Source: Streptomyces atroolivaceus
GTDB taxonomy: Bacteria; Actinomycetota; Actinomycetes; Streptomycetales; Streptomycetaceae
NCBI RefSeq assembly: GCF_000717025.1
Contig: NZ_JNXG01000018.1
Location: 248,001-312,000, forward strand
DNA: 64,000 nt
Direction: 5' to 3'
Below are positions 45,539-58,212 of the stretch, piece after piece. The translations under genes were made by a program, and so were the position numbers. Under the pieces are notes generated by a model that was not told where the DNA came from, searched no databases, and saw only the letters and a list, made by a program, of their open reading frames with translations. Each line of letters starts with the position of its first letter. Positions within the stretch are counted from its first letter, which is position 1.

Positions 45539-46785
45539 ACACCCCGGCACACCGCCGCTCCGTCATTACGGGGATCGGTGTCGTCGCCCCCAACGGGACC
45601 GGCGCCGGTGCTTTCTGGAAACAGACCCAGGAAGGTGTCAGCGTCCTCGACCGGGTGTCCCGTGAGGGCTGCGAGAACCTCCCGCTGCGCGTCGCGGGCG
45701 AGGTCAGGGACTTTGACCCGGTCACCTTCATCGAGGAGCGCTTCCTCGTCCAGACGGACCGCTTCACGCACTACGCGATGGCCGCCGCCGATCTCGCCCT
45801 GGACGACGCACGGCTCGGACGCGCGGACTACGAGGGTGCGCCGTTCAAGGTGGGTGTGGTCACCGCTGCCGGATCCGGTGGCGGTGAGTTCGGCCAGCGT
45901 GAACTCCAACGGCTGTGGGGTGAGGGCTCCCGCTTCGTGGGCCCCTACCAGTCCATCGCCTGGTTCTACGCGGCCAGCACCGGCCAGATCTCCATCCGGG
46001 GCGGTTTCAAGGGGCCGTGCGCCGTCGTGGCCAGTGACGAGGCCGGCGGCCTGGACGCGCTCATGCACGCCGCACGTTCCATCCGGCGAGGCACGGACGC
46101 GGTGGTCGTCGGCGCGGCCGAGGCACCGCTCGCGCCGTACTCGGTCGTCTGCCAGCTCGGCTACGAGGATCTCAGCCTCTGCGACGAACCCACGCGCGCC
46201 TACCGGCCGTTCACCGCCGACGCCTGCGGATTCGTGCCGGCCGAGGGCGGCGCGATGCTGGTCGTCGAGGAGGAGACAACGGCCCGCGACCGGGGGGCGA
46301 GGGTACGGGCCGAACTGGCCGGCCACGCCGCGACCTTCACCGGCGCGGCCCGGTGGGAGGAGTCCCGCGCGGGACTGGCCCGGGCGATCGAAGGAGCGCT
46401 CCGAGAAGCGGACTGCGCGCCGGAGGAGATCGACGTCGTCTTCGCCGACGCGATGGGTGTGCCCTCGGCGGACCGGGCCGAAGCCCTGGCGATCGCAGAT
46501 GCCCTGGGCCCGCACGGACGGCGCGTCCCCGTGACCGCGCCCAAGACCGGCACCGGCCGCGCCTACTGCGGCGCGCCCGTGCTCGACACCGCCGCCGCCG
46601 TGCTCGCGATGGAACACGGCCTGATCCCGCCGACGCCCAACGTCTTCGAGGTGTGCCACGACCTGGACGTGGTCACCGGGCGCGCGCGTCCCGCGGAACT
46701 GCGGACGGCACTCGTCCTGAGCCGAGGACTCATGGGTTCCAACGCGGCCCTGGTGCTACGGCGTCCCACCGACCCCCCTGTGTGA
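45535..46785 (+). CDS. Spore-pigment ketosynthase beta / chain length factor (WhiE ORFIV-type)
   Basis: 416 residues. KS-like but without the active-site Cys: the segment aligned with [10 protein letters not shown] in KS-alpha reads [10 protein letters not shown], so a Glu stands where other chain length factors have Gln. The [20 protein letters not shown] and [19 protein letters not shown] regions are otherwise typical. It forms the heterodimer that sets the number of condensations. The start overlaps the KS-alpha stop. Confidence 0.93.
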   Translation: MNTPAHRRSVITGIGVVAPNGTGAGAFWKQTQEGVSVLDRVSREGCENLPLRVAGEVRDFDPVTFIEERFLVQTDRFTHYAMAAADLALDDARLGRADYEGAPFKVGVVTAAGSGGGEFGQRELQRLWGEGSRFVGPYQSIAWFYAASTGQISIRGGFKGPCAVVASDEAGGLDALMHAARSIRRGTDAVVVGAAEAPLAPYSVVCQLGYEDLSLCDEPTRAYRPFTADACGFVPAEGGAMLVVEEETTARDRGARVRAELAGHAATFTGAARWEESRAGLARAIEGALREADCAPEEIDVVFADAMGVPSADRAEALAIADALGPHGRRVPVTAPKTGTGRAYCGAPVLDTAAAVLAMEHGLIPPTPNVFEVCHDLDVVTGRARPAELRTALVLSRGLMGSNAALVLRRPTDPPV

Positions 46786-46799
46786 GAAGGAGCAGCCTC

Positions 46800-47538
<739 letters not shown>

Positions 47539-47557
47539 TGCCCCGAAAGGCAGCCAG

Positions 47558-47890
47558 ATGCACCACGCACTGATCGTCGCCCGGATGGCGCCCGAATCCG
47601 CGCCGGACATCGCCAAGTTGTTCGCGGCCTCCGACAACACCGACCTGCCCCACCTCGTCGGCGTCAACCGGCGCACCCTGTTCCAGTTCGGCGACGTCTA
47701 TCTCCACCTGATCGAATCCGACCGGCCTCCGGGCCCGGAGATCGCCAAGGTGACGGAGCACCCGGAGTTCAAGGCCATCAGCGACCAGCTGACCGCCTAC
47801 GTGAGCCCTTACGACCCGCAGACCTGGCGCGGCCCGAAGGACGCCATGGCGCAGCAGTTCTACCGGTGGGAGCGCGACGGCTCCGTCTGA
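47558..47890 (+). CDS. Spore-pigment polyketide cyclase, TcmI-like (WhiE ORFVII-type)
   Basis: 110 residues; GAAAGG upstream. Dimeric ferredoxin-like TcmI-family cyclase: HALIVARMAPESAPDIAKLF, LPHLVGVNRRTLFQFGDVYL, HLIESDRPP and the C-terminal SPYDPQTWRGPKDAMAQQFY. It closes later rings. Last gene of the operon, followed by the hairpin at 47901-47942. Confidence 0.93.
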   Translation: MHHALIVARMAPESAPDIAKLFAASDNTDLPHLVGVNRRTLFQFGDVYLHLIESDRPPGPEIAKVTEHPEFKAISDQLTAYVSPYDPQTWRGPKDAMAQQFYRWERDGSV

Positions 47891-47900
47891 CACACGGACG

Positions 47901-47942
47901 ACCGCCCCGGGTCCGGCACCTGAGTGCCGGACTCGGGGCGGT
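47901..47942. terminator. Bidirectional terminator between pigment operon and O-methyltransferase gene
   Basis: A 19-bp stem (47901-47919 with 47924-47942, one G-T wobble) around a 4-base loop. It starts 10 bases past the cyclase stop and ends 20 bases before the convergent methyltransferase stop. Confidence 0.85.
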
Positions 47943-47962
47943 CTCCGTCGCCGGGGTACGCG

Positions 47963-49051
47963 TTACGGCACGACGCACTCGAACGCGTGCAGGTACGCGT
48001 TGACGGGGTGGATCTCACCGACCCGCAGGCCCGCGTCGGACATCCGCCCGACGAGGCTCTCCCGGGTGTGCTTGGCACCCCCGACGTTGAGCAGGAGCAG
48101 CAGGTCCATGGCGGTGGTGAACCTCATAGACGGGGTGTCGTCGACCAGGTTCTCGATGATCACCACGCGGGCACCGGGCCTGGCCGCGGCGACCACGTTG
48201 CGCAGGGTCCTGCGGGTGCTCTCGTCGTCCCACTCCAGGATGTTCTTGATGATGTACAGATCCACCTGGAACGGGATGTCCTCACGGCAGTCCCCGGGCA
48301 CGATCCGCACGCGGTCGGCGAGCCGTCCGCCGTCCCGCAGCCGCGCGTCCGCGCGTGCCACGACACCCGGCAGGTCCAGGAGGGTTCCGTGGACCGAGGG
48401 GTGCTTCTCCAGCAGGCTCGCGAGGACGTGCCCCTGGCCCCCGCCGATATCGGCGACCGACGACACTCCGGTGAGGTCCAGGAGGTCGGCGACATCCTGC
48501 GCGGACTGCACGCTCGACGTGGTCATCGCCCGGTTGAACACCTGGGCGGACTCGCCTGCGTCCTGGTGGAGGTATTCGAAGAAACCCTTGCCGAACGTCT
48601 CCGGGAAGACGCTCGTGCCGGAGCGCACCGCATCGTCGAGACGCGGCCAGACCTCCCAGGTCCAGGGTTCCGTGCACCAGAGGGAGATGTACTTCAGGCT
48701 GTTCGGGTCGTCCTCACGCAGCAGCCGCGACATCTCCGTGTGTACGAACTTCCCGTCCGCCGTCTCGCTGAAGATCCCGTAGCAGCACAGCGCGCGCAGC
48801 AGCCGGCGGAGTGGTGCGGGCTCGGCGTCCACGACCAGGGCGAGCTCCGCGGCCGATGCCGGCGTCTCGTCCAGCGCGTCGGCGACGCCCAGCCTGGCCG
48901 CCGCGCGTACGGCCGCGGCGCAGGCCGCTCCGAACGCGAGCTCCCGGAGCCGCATGGACGCGGGTGGGGTGGTCTGCGCGGTGACGATGTGGGGCGCCGT
49001 GGGAGGAGGTGCCACGGGGGTGGTGTCGGGGGTGGGGCTCACGGTGGTCAT
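47963..49051 (-). CDS. SAM-dependent O-methyltransferase, TcmN/TcmO-type
   Basis: 362 residues from ATG 49051 (MTTVSPTPDTTP), fixed by AAGGAGAA upstream. The N-terminal dimerisation domain (LAFGAACAAAVRAAARLGVA, DAEPAPLRRLLRALCCYGIF) is followed by the catalytic domain with SAM motif VADIGGGQGHVLASLLEKHP, GDCREDIPFQVDLYIIKNIL (motif IV with the base-region His replaced by Asn-Ile-Leu) and HEWDDE-like EWDDEST. Family members methylate phenolic hydroxyls of aromatic polyketides. Its location next to the pigment cluster suggests tailoring of the spore pigment (inference). Confidence 0.85.
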   Translation of the reverse strand: MTTVSPTPDTTPVAPPPTAPHIVTAQTTPPASMRLRELAFGAACAAAVRAAARLGVADALDETPASAAELALVVDAEPAPLRRLLRALCCYGIFSETADGKFVHTEMSRLLREDDPNSLKYISLWCTEPWTWEVWPRLDDAVRSGTSVFPETFGKGFFEYLHQDAGESAQVFNRAMTTSSVQSAQDVADLLDLTGVSSVADIGGGQGHVLASLLEKHPSVHGTLLDLPGVVARADARLRDGGRLADRVRIVPGDCREDIPFQVDLYIIKNILEWDDESTRRTLRNVVAAARPGARVVIIENLVDDTPSMRFTTAMDLLLLLNVGGAKHTRESLVGRMSDAGLRVGEIHPVNAYLHAFECVVP

Positions 49052-49085
49052 ACCGTCTCGTTTCTCCTTGTGCGGCGGTGCGCCG

Positions 49086-50171
49086 TCATCCGGCACACAT
49101 CCCGGCCGGGACGGACGTCCCGCACGTGTTGCTGACGAAGGTGTTGCCGGTGCCCGAGGTGTCGCGGTTGGCGAGGTCGGCCGGCTTGTTGCCCTGTACG
49201 AGGTTGCGGCTGACGGTGTTGTCGGTGTTGAGCGCGCCCACGAAGCTCTTGAACAGCAGGATGCCGCCGGAGAGCGGGGTCGACCCGACGTTGTCCCGGA
49301 TGACGTTGGACCGGACGATCGTGGCCTCGCTGCCGGTGAGGACGATGCCGGAGCCCTGGATGGCGGAGAGGCGCGGGGTCGCCGGACAGAACTTGTTGTT
49401 CTCGAGGATCCGGTTGCCGCTGATCGTCATCGCTCCGGCCGCGGGCTTGGACTCGTCACCCACGACGAAGACCCCGCTGCAGTTACCGGTCAGGGTGTTG
49501 CCGTCGATCACCATGTTCCTGACCCGGCGGGCGGTGACACCGATTCGGTTCCCGCTCACGGAGTTGTCCACGACCAGGGTCCCGCCGGTGTCGGTCGCCC
49601 CGCCCTCCTCGCTGACGGAGTTGGCGACGAAGATGCCGGCGTCACCGTTGCCGGTGGCGGTGTTGTGCCGGAAATCACCGCGGGTGGAGCGCTCCTGGGC
49701 GATGCCCCAGGTGCCGTTCCTGCTGGCGGCCACCCGGCGTACGGAGAGTCCGTCGGTCCAGGACGCCCAGATGCCGCTCTTGTCGAAACCGGAGACGGTC
49801 AGCGCACGGATGCGGACGTCGTCGACCGTGTGTCCCTTCGTCCCGATGACGCAGAGACCGTTCCCGCCGGTGGCGCACGCGTTCGCAGCCTTGGCTCCGC
49901 TCGCGGCCGGCGGCGCGATCACCGTCCGCCCACCGGTCCCACGCAGAGTCAGACCGGGCGTGGTGATCAGCACGCTCTCGCGATAGGTGCCGGCCAGGAC
50001 GACGACGGTGTCGCCGGGCTCCGCGGCGTCCACCGCGCTCTGGATCGATTCGCCGGGACGCACCACAAGATCACGATTGCCGGACGCGACGGAGGGAACG
50101 GCCGCGAGGCCCAGAGCCGTGGCCGTGGCGACGGTGACGCTCGCCAGGCATTTCATGTGTCTTTTGCTCAT
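49086..50171 (-). CDS. Secreted right-handed beta-helix protein
   Basis: 361 residues. Signal peptide at 1-30 (MSKRHMKCLAS…SVASGN; a start at 50156 is possible). The mature part opens LVVRPGESIQSAVDAAEPGD and then shows about ten imperfect parallel beta-helix turns rich in Asn and Gly (e.g. NTATGNGDAGIFVANSVS, NSVSGNRIGVTARRV, GNTLTGNCSGVFVVG). This is the pectate-lyase/NosD-like fold; no lyase active site is evident, so it may bind or cleave a polysaccharide. The C-terminal Cys pair (SNTCGTSVPAGMC) probably caps the helix. Confidence 0.82.
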   Translation of the reverse strand: MSKRHMKCLASVTVATATALGLAAVPSVASGNRDLVVRPGESIQSAVDAAEPGDTVVVLAGTYRESVLITTPGLTLRGTGGRTVIAPPAASGAKAANACATGGNGLCVIGTKGHTVDDVRIRALTVSGFDKSGIWASWTDGLSVRRVAASRNGTWGIAQERSTRGDFRHNTATGNGDAGIFVANSVSEEGGATDTGGTLVVDNSVSGNRIGVTARRVRNMVIDGNTLTGNCSGVFVVGDESKPAAGAMTISGNRILENNKFCPATPRLSAIQGSGIVLTGSEATIVRSNVIRDNVGSTPLSGGILLFKSFVGALNTDNTVSRNLVQGNKPADLANRDTSGTGNTFVSNTCGTSVPAGMCAG

Positions 50172-50372
50172 GAGCCGAAGCTATGGGCGATCAACGGCCC
50201 GTGCCACGCAAGGTGAGCGTACGGATACATGGCGTGCCTGAATGGCTTACTCCCGCGATGCCGCTGCCACCGCCCGGATCACCGCAGACGGCCGCGACCG
50301 CCGCCGACCGTGGCCACGCCTCACCGGTCGGCCCGGGCGCGGGTGGGTCCGCGCGGCCGGTAGCGTGGCCCC

Positions 50373-50774
50373 ATGAGGGGCGAGCGAGATCTTCGAACAC
50401 TGCTGCACGGCCTGCGGCCGGAGCTCCGGCCCGGCCGCTACGTCTATGTGACGCTGCCCGGCGGTGACGTCCCCAGGAGCGTCACCCCGGTGGTGACCGT
50501 GTCCGAGCAGGAAGGGCTGACGCTCGTCGTCCAGGAGGCGCAGGCTGTGGCAGCAGGCCTCGACCACCACTTCGTAGCCGGATGGATCACGCTCCGTGTC
50601 CATTCCGCGCTGGAAGCCGTCGGGCTCACCGCAGCGGTCTCCCTGGCCCTCACCGACGCCGGAATCAGCTGCAACGTGGTCGCGGGATTCCACCACGACC
50701 ACCTGTTCGTGCCGTATGCCCGTGCTGCCGAGGCGGTCCAGGTGCTCGAAGCGCTGGCCGCGGAGTCCGGGTAG
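50373..50774 (+). CDS. ACT-domain protein
   Basis: 133 residues. Two consecutive ACT-like alpha/beta units: an N-terminal one around LRPGRYVYVTLPGG and PVVTVSEQEGLTLVV, and a C-terminal one around WITLRVHSALEAVGLTAAVS, ALTDAGISCNVVAGFHHDHL and FVPYARAAEAVQVL. Stand-alone proteins of this type bind amino acids in related regulators, but no partner is evident here. 46 bases separate it from the next gene on the same strand. Confidence 0.78.
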   Translation: MRGERDLRTLLHGLRPELRPGRYVYVTLPGGDVPRSVTPVVTVSEQEGLTLVVQEAQAVAAGLDHHFVAGWITLRVHSALEAVGLTAAVSLALTDAGISCNVVAGFHHDHLFVPYARAAEAVQVLEALAAESG

Positions 50775-50820
50775 CGGTGCCCGGCTCCGCAACGTGAGCC
50801 GGGACACGTAACATGGCCGC

Positions 50821-53587
<2,767 letters not shown>

Positions 53588-53760
53588 CTACCCTTCGGCC
53601 ATCCGGGGCACGCACGGCGCGGAATAGTCACACAAGTTCAGGTCCGACTGCAGACTGCACTCTTGACTCACCAACACCTCCCGCCACAGAGTGTGCGCCG
53701 ACCGACGAACACGGGGTCTCCCCGGGTACCGCTCTGCCACCCCGGCCCAGAAGGGTTGTC

Positions 53761-55092
53761 ATGACGTCGAAGCAGAGGATCAGACTCGCGCTCGCGCTTA
53801 CCACGGCGGGGGCGCTGAGCCTGGCGCTCCTCTCCCCGGCAGCGGCCGGCGCGGACACCGTACGACCGGAATGCCCGCGAGGCCTGGCGTGCGACTGGGT
53901 CCCCGCCGCCTACCAGCAGACCGGCGACCCGGCGGACAAGGACACGTACGGCAACTACGACACGGCGGACCGGCCTGACAGCAACGCCATCAAATTTATC
54001 GTCCTGCACGACACCGAGGTCGACTACGAAACCACCCTGAAGATCTTCCAGAACCCCGCCAACCAGAGTTCCGCCCACTACGTGGTGCGCTCGGCCGACG
54101 GTCATGTCACCCAGATGGTGAAGAACAAGGACGTCGCCTGGCAGGCGGGCAACTGGTACGTCAACACCCACTCCATCGGCATCGAGCAGGAGGGCGTCGC
54201 AGCCGAGGGTGCCAAGTGGTACACCCCCGAGATGTACCGCTCGACCGCTCGCCTGGTGCGTCACCTGGCGGCGAAGTACGACATCCCGCTCGACCGGCAG
54301 CACATCCTCGGCCACGACGGTGTTCCGCCCACCAGCGCGGCCGGCACACAGAACATGCACTGGGATCCGGGTCCGTACTGGGACTGGAACCGTTTCATGG
54401 CCCTGCTGGGCAAGCCCACCGTGCCGAGTGCCCCCCGAAGCAGCGAACTGGTCACCGTCAGCGCGGACTTCTCCAAGAACCAGCAGGAGTTCCGTGACTG
54501 CGAGAAGGGCGTGGACCTGCCCCGGCAGGGCAGCAGCGCGGTACCCCTGCGCACCGGGCCGTCCGCCGACTCGCCGCTCTTCTCCGACCCGGGGCTGCAC
54601 CCGGACGGGTCGCCGGGGACGAACTGCGCCGCGGACTGGGGCAGCAAGATCAGCGCCACACAGCAGGCCGTCGTCGCCGACCGGGCACCCGGCTGGACGG
54701 CGATCTGGTGGTACGGGGAGAAGGCGTGGTTCCCCACTCCCTCAGGCTCCCGGATCCTCAGCCCCACATCCGGCCTTGTCGTGCGGCCCAAGGCGGGAAG
54801 GCCCGAAGTGCCGGTGTACGGCGTTGCCTACCCGGAGAAGGCCGAGTACCCCACGGACTTCGTCAAGCCCACCGTGGGCAGCCCGCTCGTGTACACCATC
54901 AAGGAGGGGCAGGCCTTCCCCGGCGGGGGAGAAGCGCCCACCGGCTACTACTACGCACCGACGATCGACGCGTCGAAGCCGTACGACCACACGTACTTCT
55001 CCGGAGCCCAGAAGTACGTGACGGTCCAGATCGGCCACCGGGTCGGCTTGGTGAGGGCGGCCGACGTCGACGTGGTGCGAGCCGGCTCATGA
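53761..55092 (+). CDS. Secreted N-acetylmuramoyl-L-alanine amidase
   Basis: 443 residues; AAGGG precedes the ATG. Signal peptide 1-31 (…SPAAAGAD). Amidase_2 domain at about 75-225: IKFIVLHDTEVDYETTLKIF with the first zinc His, AHYVVRSADGHVTQMV, NTHSIGIEQEGV and ILGHDGVPPTSAAGT with the later zinc His. The C-terminal ~200 residues contain SH3-like binding repeats (VDLPRQGSSAVPLRTGPSAD, WTAIWWYGEKAWFPTPSG). It cleaves the stem peptide from peptidoglycan outside the cell. A terminator follows. Confidence 0.88.
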   Translation: MTSKQRIRLALALTTAGALSLALLSPAAAGADTVRPECPRGLACDWVPAAYQQTGDPADKDTYGNYDTADRPDSNAIKFIVLHDTEVDYETTLKIFQNPANQSSAHYVVRSADGHVTQMVKNKDVAWQAGNWYVNTHSIGIEQEGVAAEGAKWYTPEMYRSTARLVRHLAAKYDIPLDRQHILGHDGVPPTSAAGTQNMHWDPGPYWDWNRFMALLGKPTVPSAPRSSELVTVSADFSKNQQEFRDCEKGVDLPRQGSSAVPLRTGPSADSPLFSDPGLHPDGSPGTNCAADWGSKISATQQAVVADRAPGWTAIWWYGEKAWFPTPSGSRILSPTSGLVVRPKAGRPEVPVYGVAYPEKAEYPTDFVKPTVGSPLVYTIKEGQAFPGGGEAPTGYYYAPTIDASKPYDHTYFSGAQKYVTVQIGHRVGLVRAADVDVVRAGS

Positions 55093-55116
55093 GCCGCGGC
55101 TGAGAGACTGCGGCCG

Positions 55117-55160
55117 GCGCGCTGCGGGACCCATGTGTCGGCACCGGTCCCGCAGCGCGC
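55117..55160 (+). terminator. Terminator hairpin after the amidase gene
   Basis: GCGCGCTGCGGGACC (55117-55131) pairs exactly with 55146-55160 around a 14-base loop, 24 bases past the amidase stop and 35 bases before the end of the convergent phosphotransferase gene. Confidence 0.75.
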
Positions 55161-55195
55161 TTCCCTTGTCCGTCGGGCCGGTCGACCCGGCGTGG

Positions 55196-56332
55196 TCAGC
55201 GTGTGCCCACTGCGGCGCGCACGGCCCGTCGGGCCATCGCGCAGTCGTCGTGCAACCTGCGCAGCAGCAGCCGCTGCTCCTCGCTGGAGGTCAGGACCCC
55301 CTGCCGCGCCTGGCCACCACCGGCGGGCGCGCCCTCGCGCATGGCCCGTTGGACAGCCGTCTCGTACGTACGGATCTCCCTGGTCAGCACGATCATGAGG
55401 TTGACCAGGAAGGCGTCACGAGCCGCGGCGCCCGCCGCCTGCGCCAGCTGGCTGATCTGTCGCCGCGACGCCGGCGCGTCACCGAGCACGGTCCAGAGCG
55501 TTGCCAGGTCGTACCCCGGCAGATACCAGCCGGCGTGCTCCCAGTCGACCAGCACGGGCCCGGTGGGCGGCAGCAGGATGTTCGAGAGCAGCGCGTCACC
55601 GTGGCAGAACTGTCCCATGCCCTGCCGGCCGCCTGCGTGGGCCAAACCGTGCAGCAGCTTCTGCAGGTCACCGAGATCTCGATCGGTGAAGAGACCCAAC
55701 TCGTGATAGCGCGCGATGCGTGAGGCGTAGTCCAGCGGCGCGTCGAACAGGCCGGCCGGCGGCCGCCAGGCGTTGACCCGGCTGACCGCTCCGAGCACGG
55801 CCCGCAGGTCGGCACGGGGTGGGGCCTCCGCCGGGTGCCTCGTCAACGCCGCTACGCGGCCGGGCATCCGCTCGATCACCAGGGTGCAGTTCTCCGGGTC
55901 GGCGGCGATGAGCCGCGGGACCCGGACTGGCGGGCGGTGCCTGACGAAGGCCCGGTATGCAGCTATTTCGTGCCTGAACCGCTCCGTCCACGCGGGGGAG
56001 TGATCGAGTAAACACTTGGCCACGGCCGTCGTGCGTCCCGTGGTGCCCACGATCAGCACCGAGCGCCCGCTACGGCGGAGTACCTGCACCGGATTGAACT
56101 CGGGGCAGATGCGGTGCACCGAGGCGATGGCCATCCTCAGCTGGGCGCCCTGGGCGCCGGACAGATCCAGTCTTCCGCTGAGCGGTTGGGAGCCCGGCCC
56201 CGCTGCCCGCCGGGTCCGACCCGTGCTGGACGCCGGTGCCGCGGCGCGGGGGTCGAGATACGGCCCGCCGCCCGCCCCGAAGGGACGAAGCGGCCGGGGC
56301 GGGGCGGACACGGAGGACGATGCTGTGTACAT
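55196..56332 (-). CDS. Aminoglycoside-phosphotransferase-fold kinase (APH family)
   Basis: 378 residues from MYTASSSVS at 56332; the open frame runs to 56509 but without a ribosome binding site. After a ~60-residue disordered N-terminus comes an APH/choline-kinase-like fold: [20 protein letters not shown] (ATP-binding Lys), [20 protein letters not shown] (catalytic HGDxxxxN) and [20 protein letters not shown] (metal DW). The last ~100 residues are helical and Arg-rich. It phosphorylates a small hydroxylated molecule, not identified. Divergent from the nsdA-like gene. Confidence 0.82.
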   Translation of the reverse strand: MYTASSSVSAPPRPLRPFGAGGGPYLDPRAAAPASSTGRTRRAAGPGSQPLSGRLDLSGAQGAQLRMAIASVHRICPEFNPVQVLRRSGRSVLIVGTTGRTTAVAKCLLDHSPAWTERFRHEIAAYRAFVRHRPPVRVPRLIAADPENCTLVIERMPGRVAALTRHPAEAPPRADLRAVLGAVSRVNAWRPPAGLFDAPLDYASRIARYHELGLFTDRDLGDLQKLLHGLAHAGGRQGMGQFCHGDALLSNILLPPTGPVLVDWEHAGWYLPGYDLATLWTVLGDAPASRRQISQLAQAAGAAARDAFLVNLMIVLTREIRTYETAVQRAMREGAPAGGGQARQGVLTSSEEQRLLLRRLHDDCAMARRAVRAAVGTR

Positions 56333-56563
56333 GGGCGAAACAGATCCCTTCGTGCGCCGACAAGTTGCGTGCGCCGCCCCGGCCGACGGCCGTCCGGCAC
56401 CCTGGGGAGTACCTAGGGCTGCCGGGCGGGGTGGCGCTTTCCTACCTGACACCGGCGCACGGGTGGCACAACATCTAGCGACCCCTGGCGAACCCTGGCG
56501 AATATTCACCCGGCATCCGCTGGAGGGCTAGGGTCAAGTCAGCCGAGAACCTGGGGGCTTGAC

Positions 56564-58060
56564 GTGACCGGAGAACCCAACACCCGCCTGTCTGACCTTT
56601 TCGGCCTGGCCGGATGGTCGAAAGGCGAACTCGCGAGAATGGTGAACAGGCAGGCGGCGGCCATGGGCCACCTCCAACTGGCCACCGACACCTCGCGGGT
56701 CCGGCGCTGGATCGACATGGGGGAGTCCCCTCGCGATCCGGTGCCCGAGGTGCTGGCAGCTCTGTTCACCGAGCGGCTCGGCCGTGTCGTGACCATCGAG
56801 GACCTCGGGTTCGGCCGGCGCGGGCGTGTGGGGAAGCGGCGAAAAGCCGGGACGGAAGACAATCCCGACGGTCTGCCGTGGGCGCCCGAACGGACGGCAG
56901 CGGTCCTCACCGAATTCACGGGAATGGACCTCATGCTCAACCGACGCGGCTTGGTGGGCGCGGGCGCCGCGCTCGCCGCTGGCTCAGCACTCACCGGCGC
57001 CATGCACGACTGGCTGCACTCCGAGCCCGCTCCGGCGGCCCGGGCCTCCCGCCTCAACGACCCCCTGTACGCCGACAACGCCGGCTTCGACCTGTACGAG
57101 GCGGCCCCCATCGGTTCCGAGGAGATCGAGGCGCTCGAGCGCTCGGTCGAGGTGTTCCGGGCCTGGGACGCCTCGAGAGGCGGCGGGCTCCAGCGCAAAG
57201 CGGTCGTGGGCCAGCTCAACGAGGTGGGCGGCATGCTCGCCTACCATCACCCCGAGCATCTGCAGCGGCGCCTCTGGGGCGTCGCCGCCAACCTCGCCGT
57301 TCTCGCCGGCTGGATGTCCCACGACGTCGGCCTCGAGCCCACGGCCCAGAAGTACTTCGTGATCGCCGCCCACGCGGCGCGTGAGGGGGGTGACCGTCCC
57401 CGCGCGGGGGAAGCACTGTCCCGAGCGGCCCGGCAGATGGTCCACCTGGGCCGGCCGGACGACGCCCTCGACCTGATGAAGCTCGCCAAGTCCGGTTCCG
57501 GGGAAGAGAATCTGCCGCGTACCCGGGCGATGCTGCACACCATCGAGGCATGGGCGCAGGCAGCGATGGGGCGGGGGCAGGCGATGCGGCGCACACTCGG
57601 CGAGGCCGAGGAGCTGTTCGTCTCGGACAAGGGTGATGTACCGCCGCCGAGCTGGATGCAGATGTTCGACGAGGCGGACATGCACGGGATGCAGGCCCTG
57701 GCCTTCCGTACGCTGGCCGAGCACGACCCGGGCGTGGCCTCCACCGCTCAGCGGCACGCCAAGCAGGCCCTCGATCTGCGGATAAACGGCCGCCAACGGT
57801 CCAAGATCTTCGACTACATCTCGCTCGCGTCGGCGTGCTTCATCGCCGACGACCCCGAGCAGGCCGACCGCTACGCACGACTCGCTCTCGTCTCCATGGG
57901 GGAGACGTCCTCGCACAGGACCTGGGACCGGCTCCGTGAGATGTACCGGCTCACCGGTCAGTTCGCGGGTTACGCCAAGATCGAGGACCTGCGTGAGGAG
58001 ATCGAACTCGCCCTGCCCTCGGGTGCGCTCGACAAGAAGACCAGGCGCTCCGAGGTCTGA
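56564..58060 (+). CDS. nsdA: NsdA-like TPR regulator of sporulation and antibiotic production
   Basis: 498 residues from GTG 56564, the NsdA size. The N-terminus (SDLFGLAGWSKGELARMVNR, SRVRRWIDMGESPRDPVPEV) is the family's degenerate helix-turn-helix-like domain; the region about 120-150 (LNRRGLVGAGAALAAG) is a hydrophobic hinge; 180-490 is a TPR-like helical array (GEALSRAARQMVHLGRPDDA, YISLASACFIADDPEQADRY). NsdA in S. coelicolor represses aerial growth and antibiotic production. Assignment is by overall layout; close paralogues exist, so orthology is likely but not certain. Confidence 0.78.
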   Translation: MTGEPNTRLSDLFGLAGWSKGELARMVNRQAAAMGHLQLATDTSRVRRWIDMGESPRDPVPEVLAALFTERLGRVVTIEDLGFGRRGRVGKRRKAGTEDNPDGLPWAPERTAAVLTEFTGMDLMLNRRGLVGAGAALAAGSALTGAMHDWLHSEPAPAARASRLNDPLYADNAGFDLYEAAPIGSEEIEALERSVEVFRAWDASRGGGLQRKAVVGQLNEVGGMLAYHHPEHLQRRLWGVAANLAVLAGWMSHDVGLEPTAQKYFVIAAHAAREGGDRPRAGEALSRAARQMVHLGRPDDALDLMKLAKSGSGEENLPRTRAMLHTIEAWAQAAMGRGQAMRRTLGEAEELFVSDKGDVPPPSWMQMFDEADMHGMQALAFRTLAEHDPGVASTAQRHAKQALDLRINGRQRSKIFDYISLASACFIADDPEQADRYARLALVSMGETSSHRTWDRLREMYRLTGQFAGYAKIEDLREEIELALPSGALDKKTRRSEV

Positions 58061-58160
58061 CCTCGCACCTCGATCAGTTCACGACGACAGAGGGTTGCGG
58101 GCCGGTCGGGCCTGTCGCGTCCAGAGATCCGTCGCGAGCACGGGAGCAGCACGGAAGATC

Positions 58161-58195
58161 CCAAGGGGTGGCACGGAAGCTCCGTAACCCCCTGG
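58161..58195. terminator. Possible bidirectional hairpin between nsdA and the phosphatase gene
   Basis: CCAAGGGGT and ACCCCCTGG (8 of 9 paired) enclose a second small stem ACGGA/TCCGT. It lies between two convergent genes, 101 bases past the nsdA stop. Confidence 0.45.
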
Positions 58196-58212
58196 AATGG
58201 TCCGGAAGGCCC

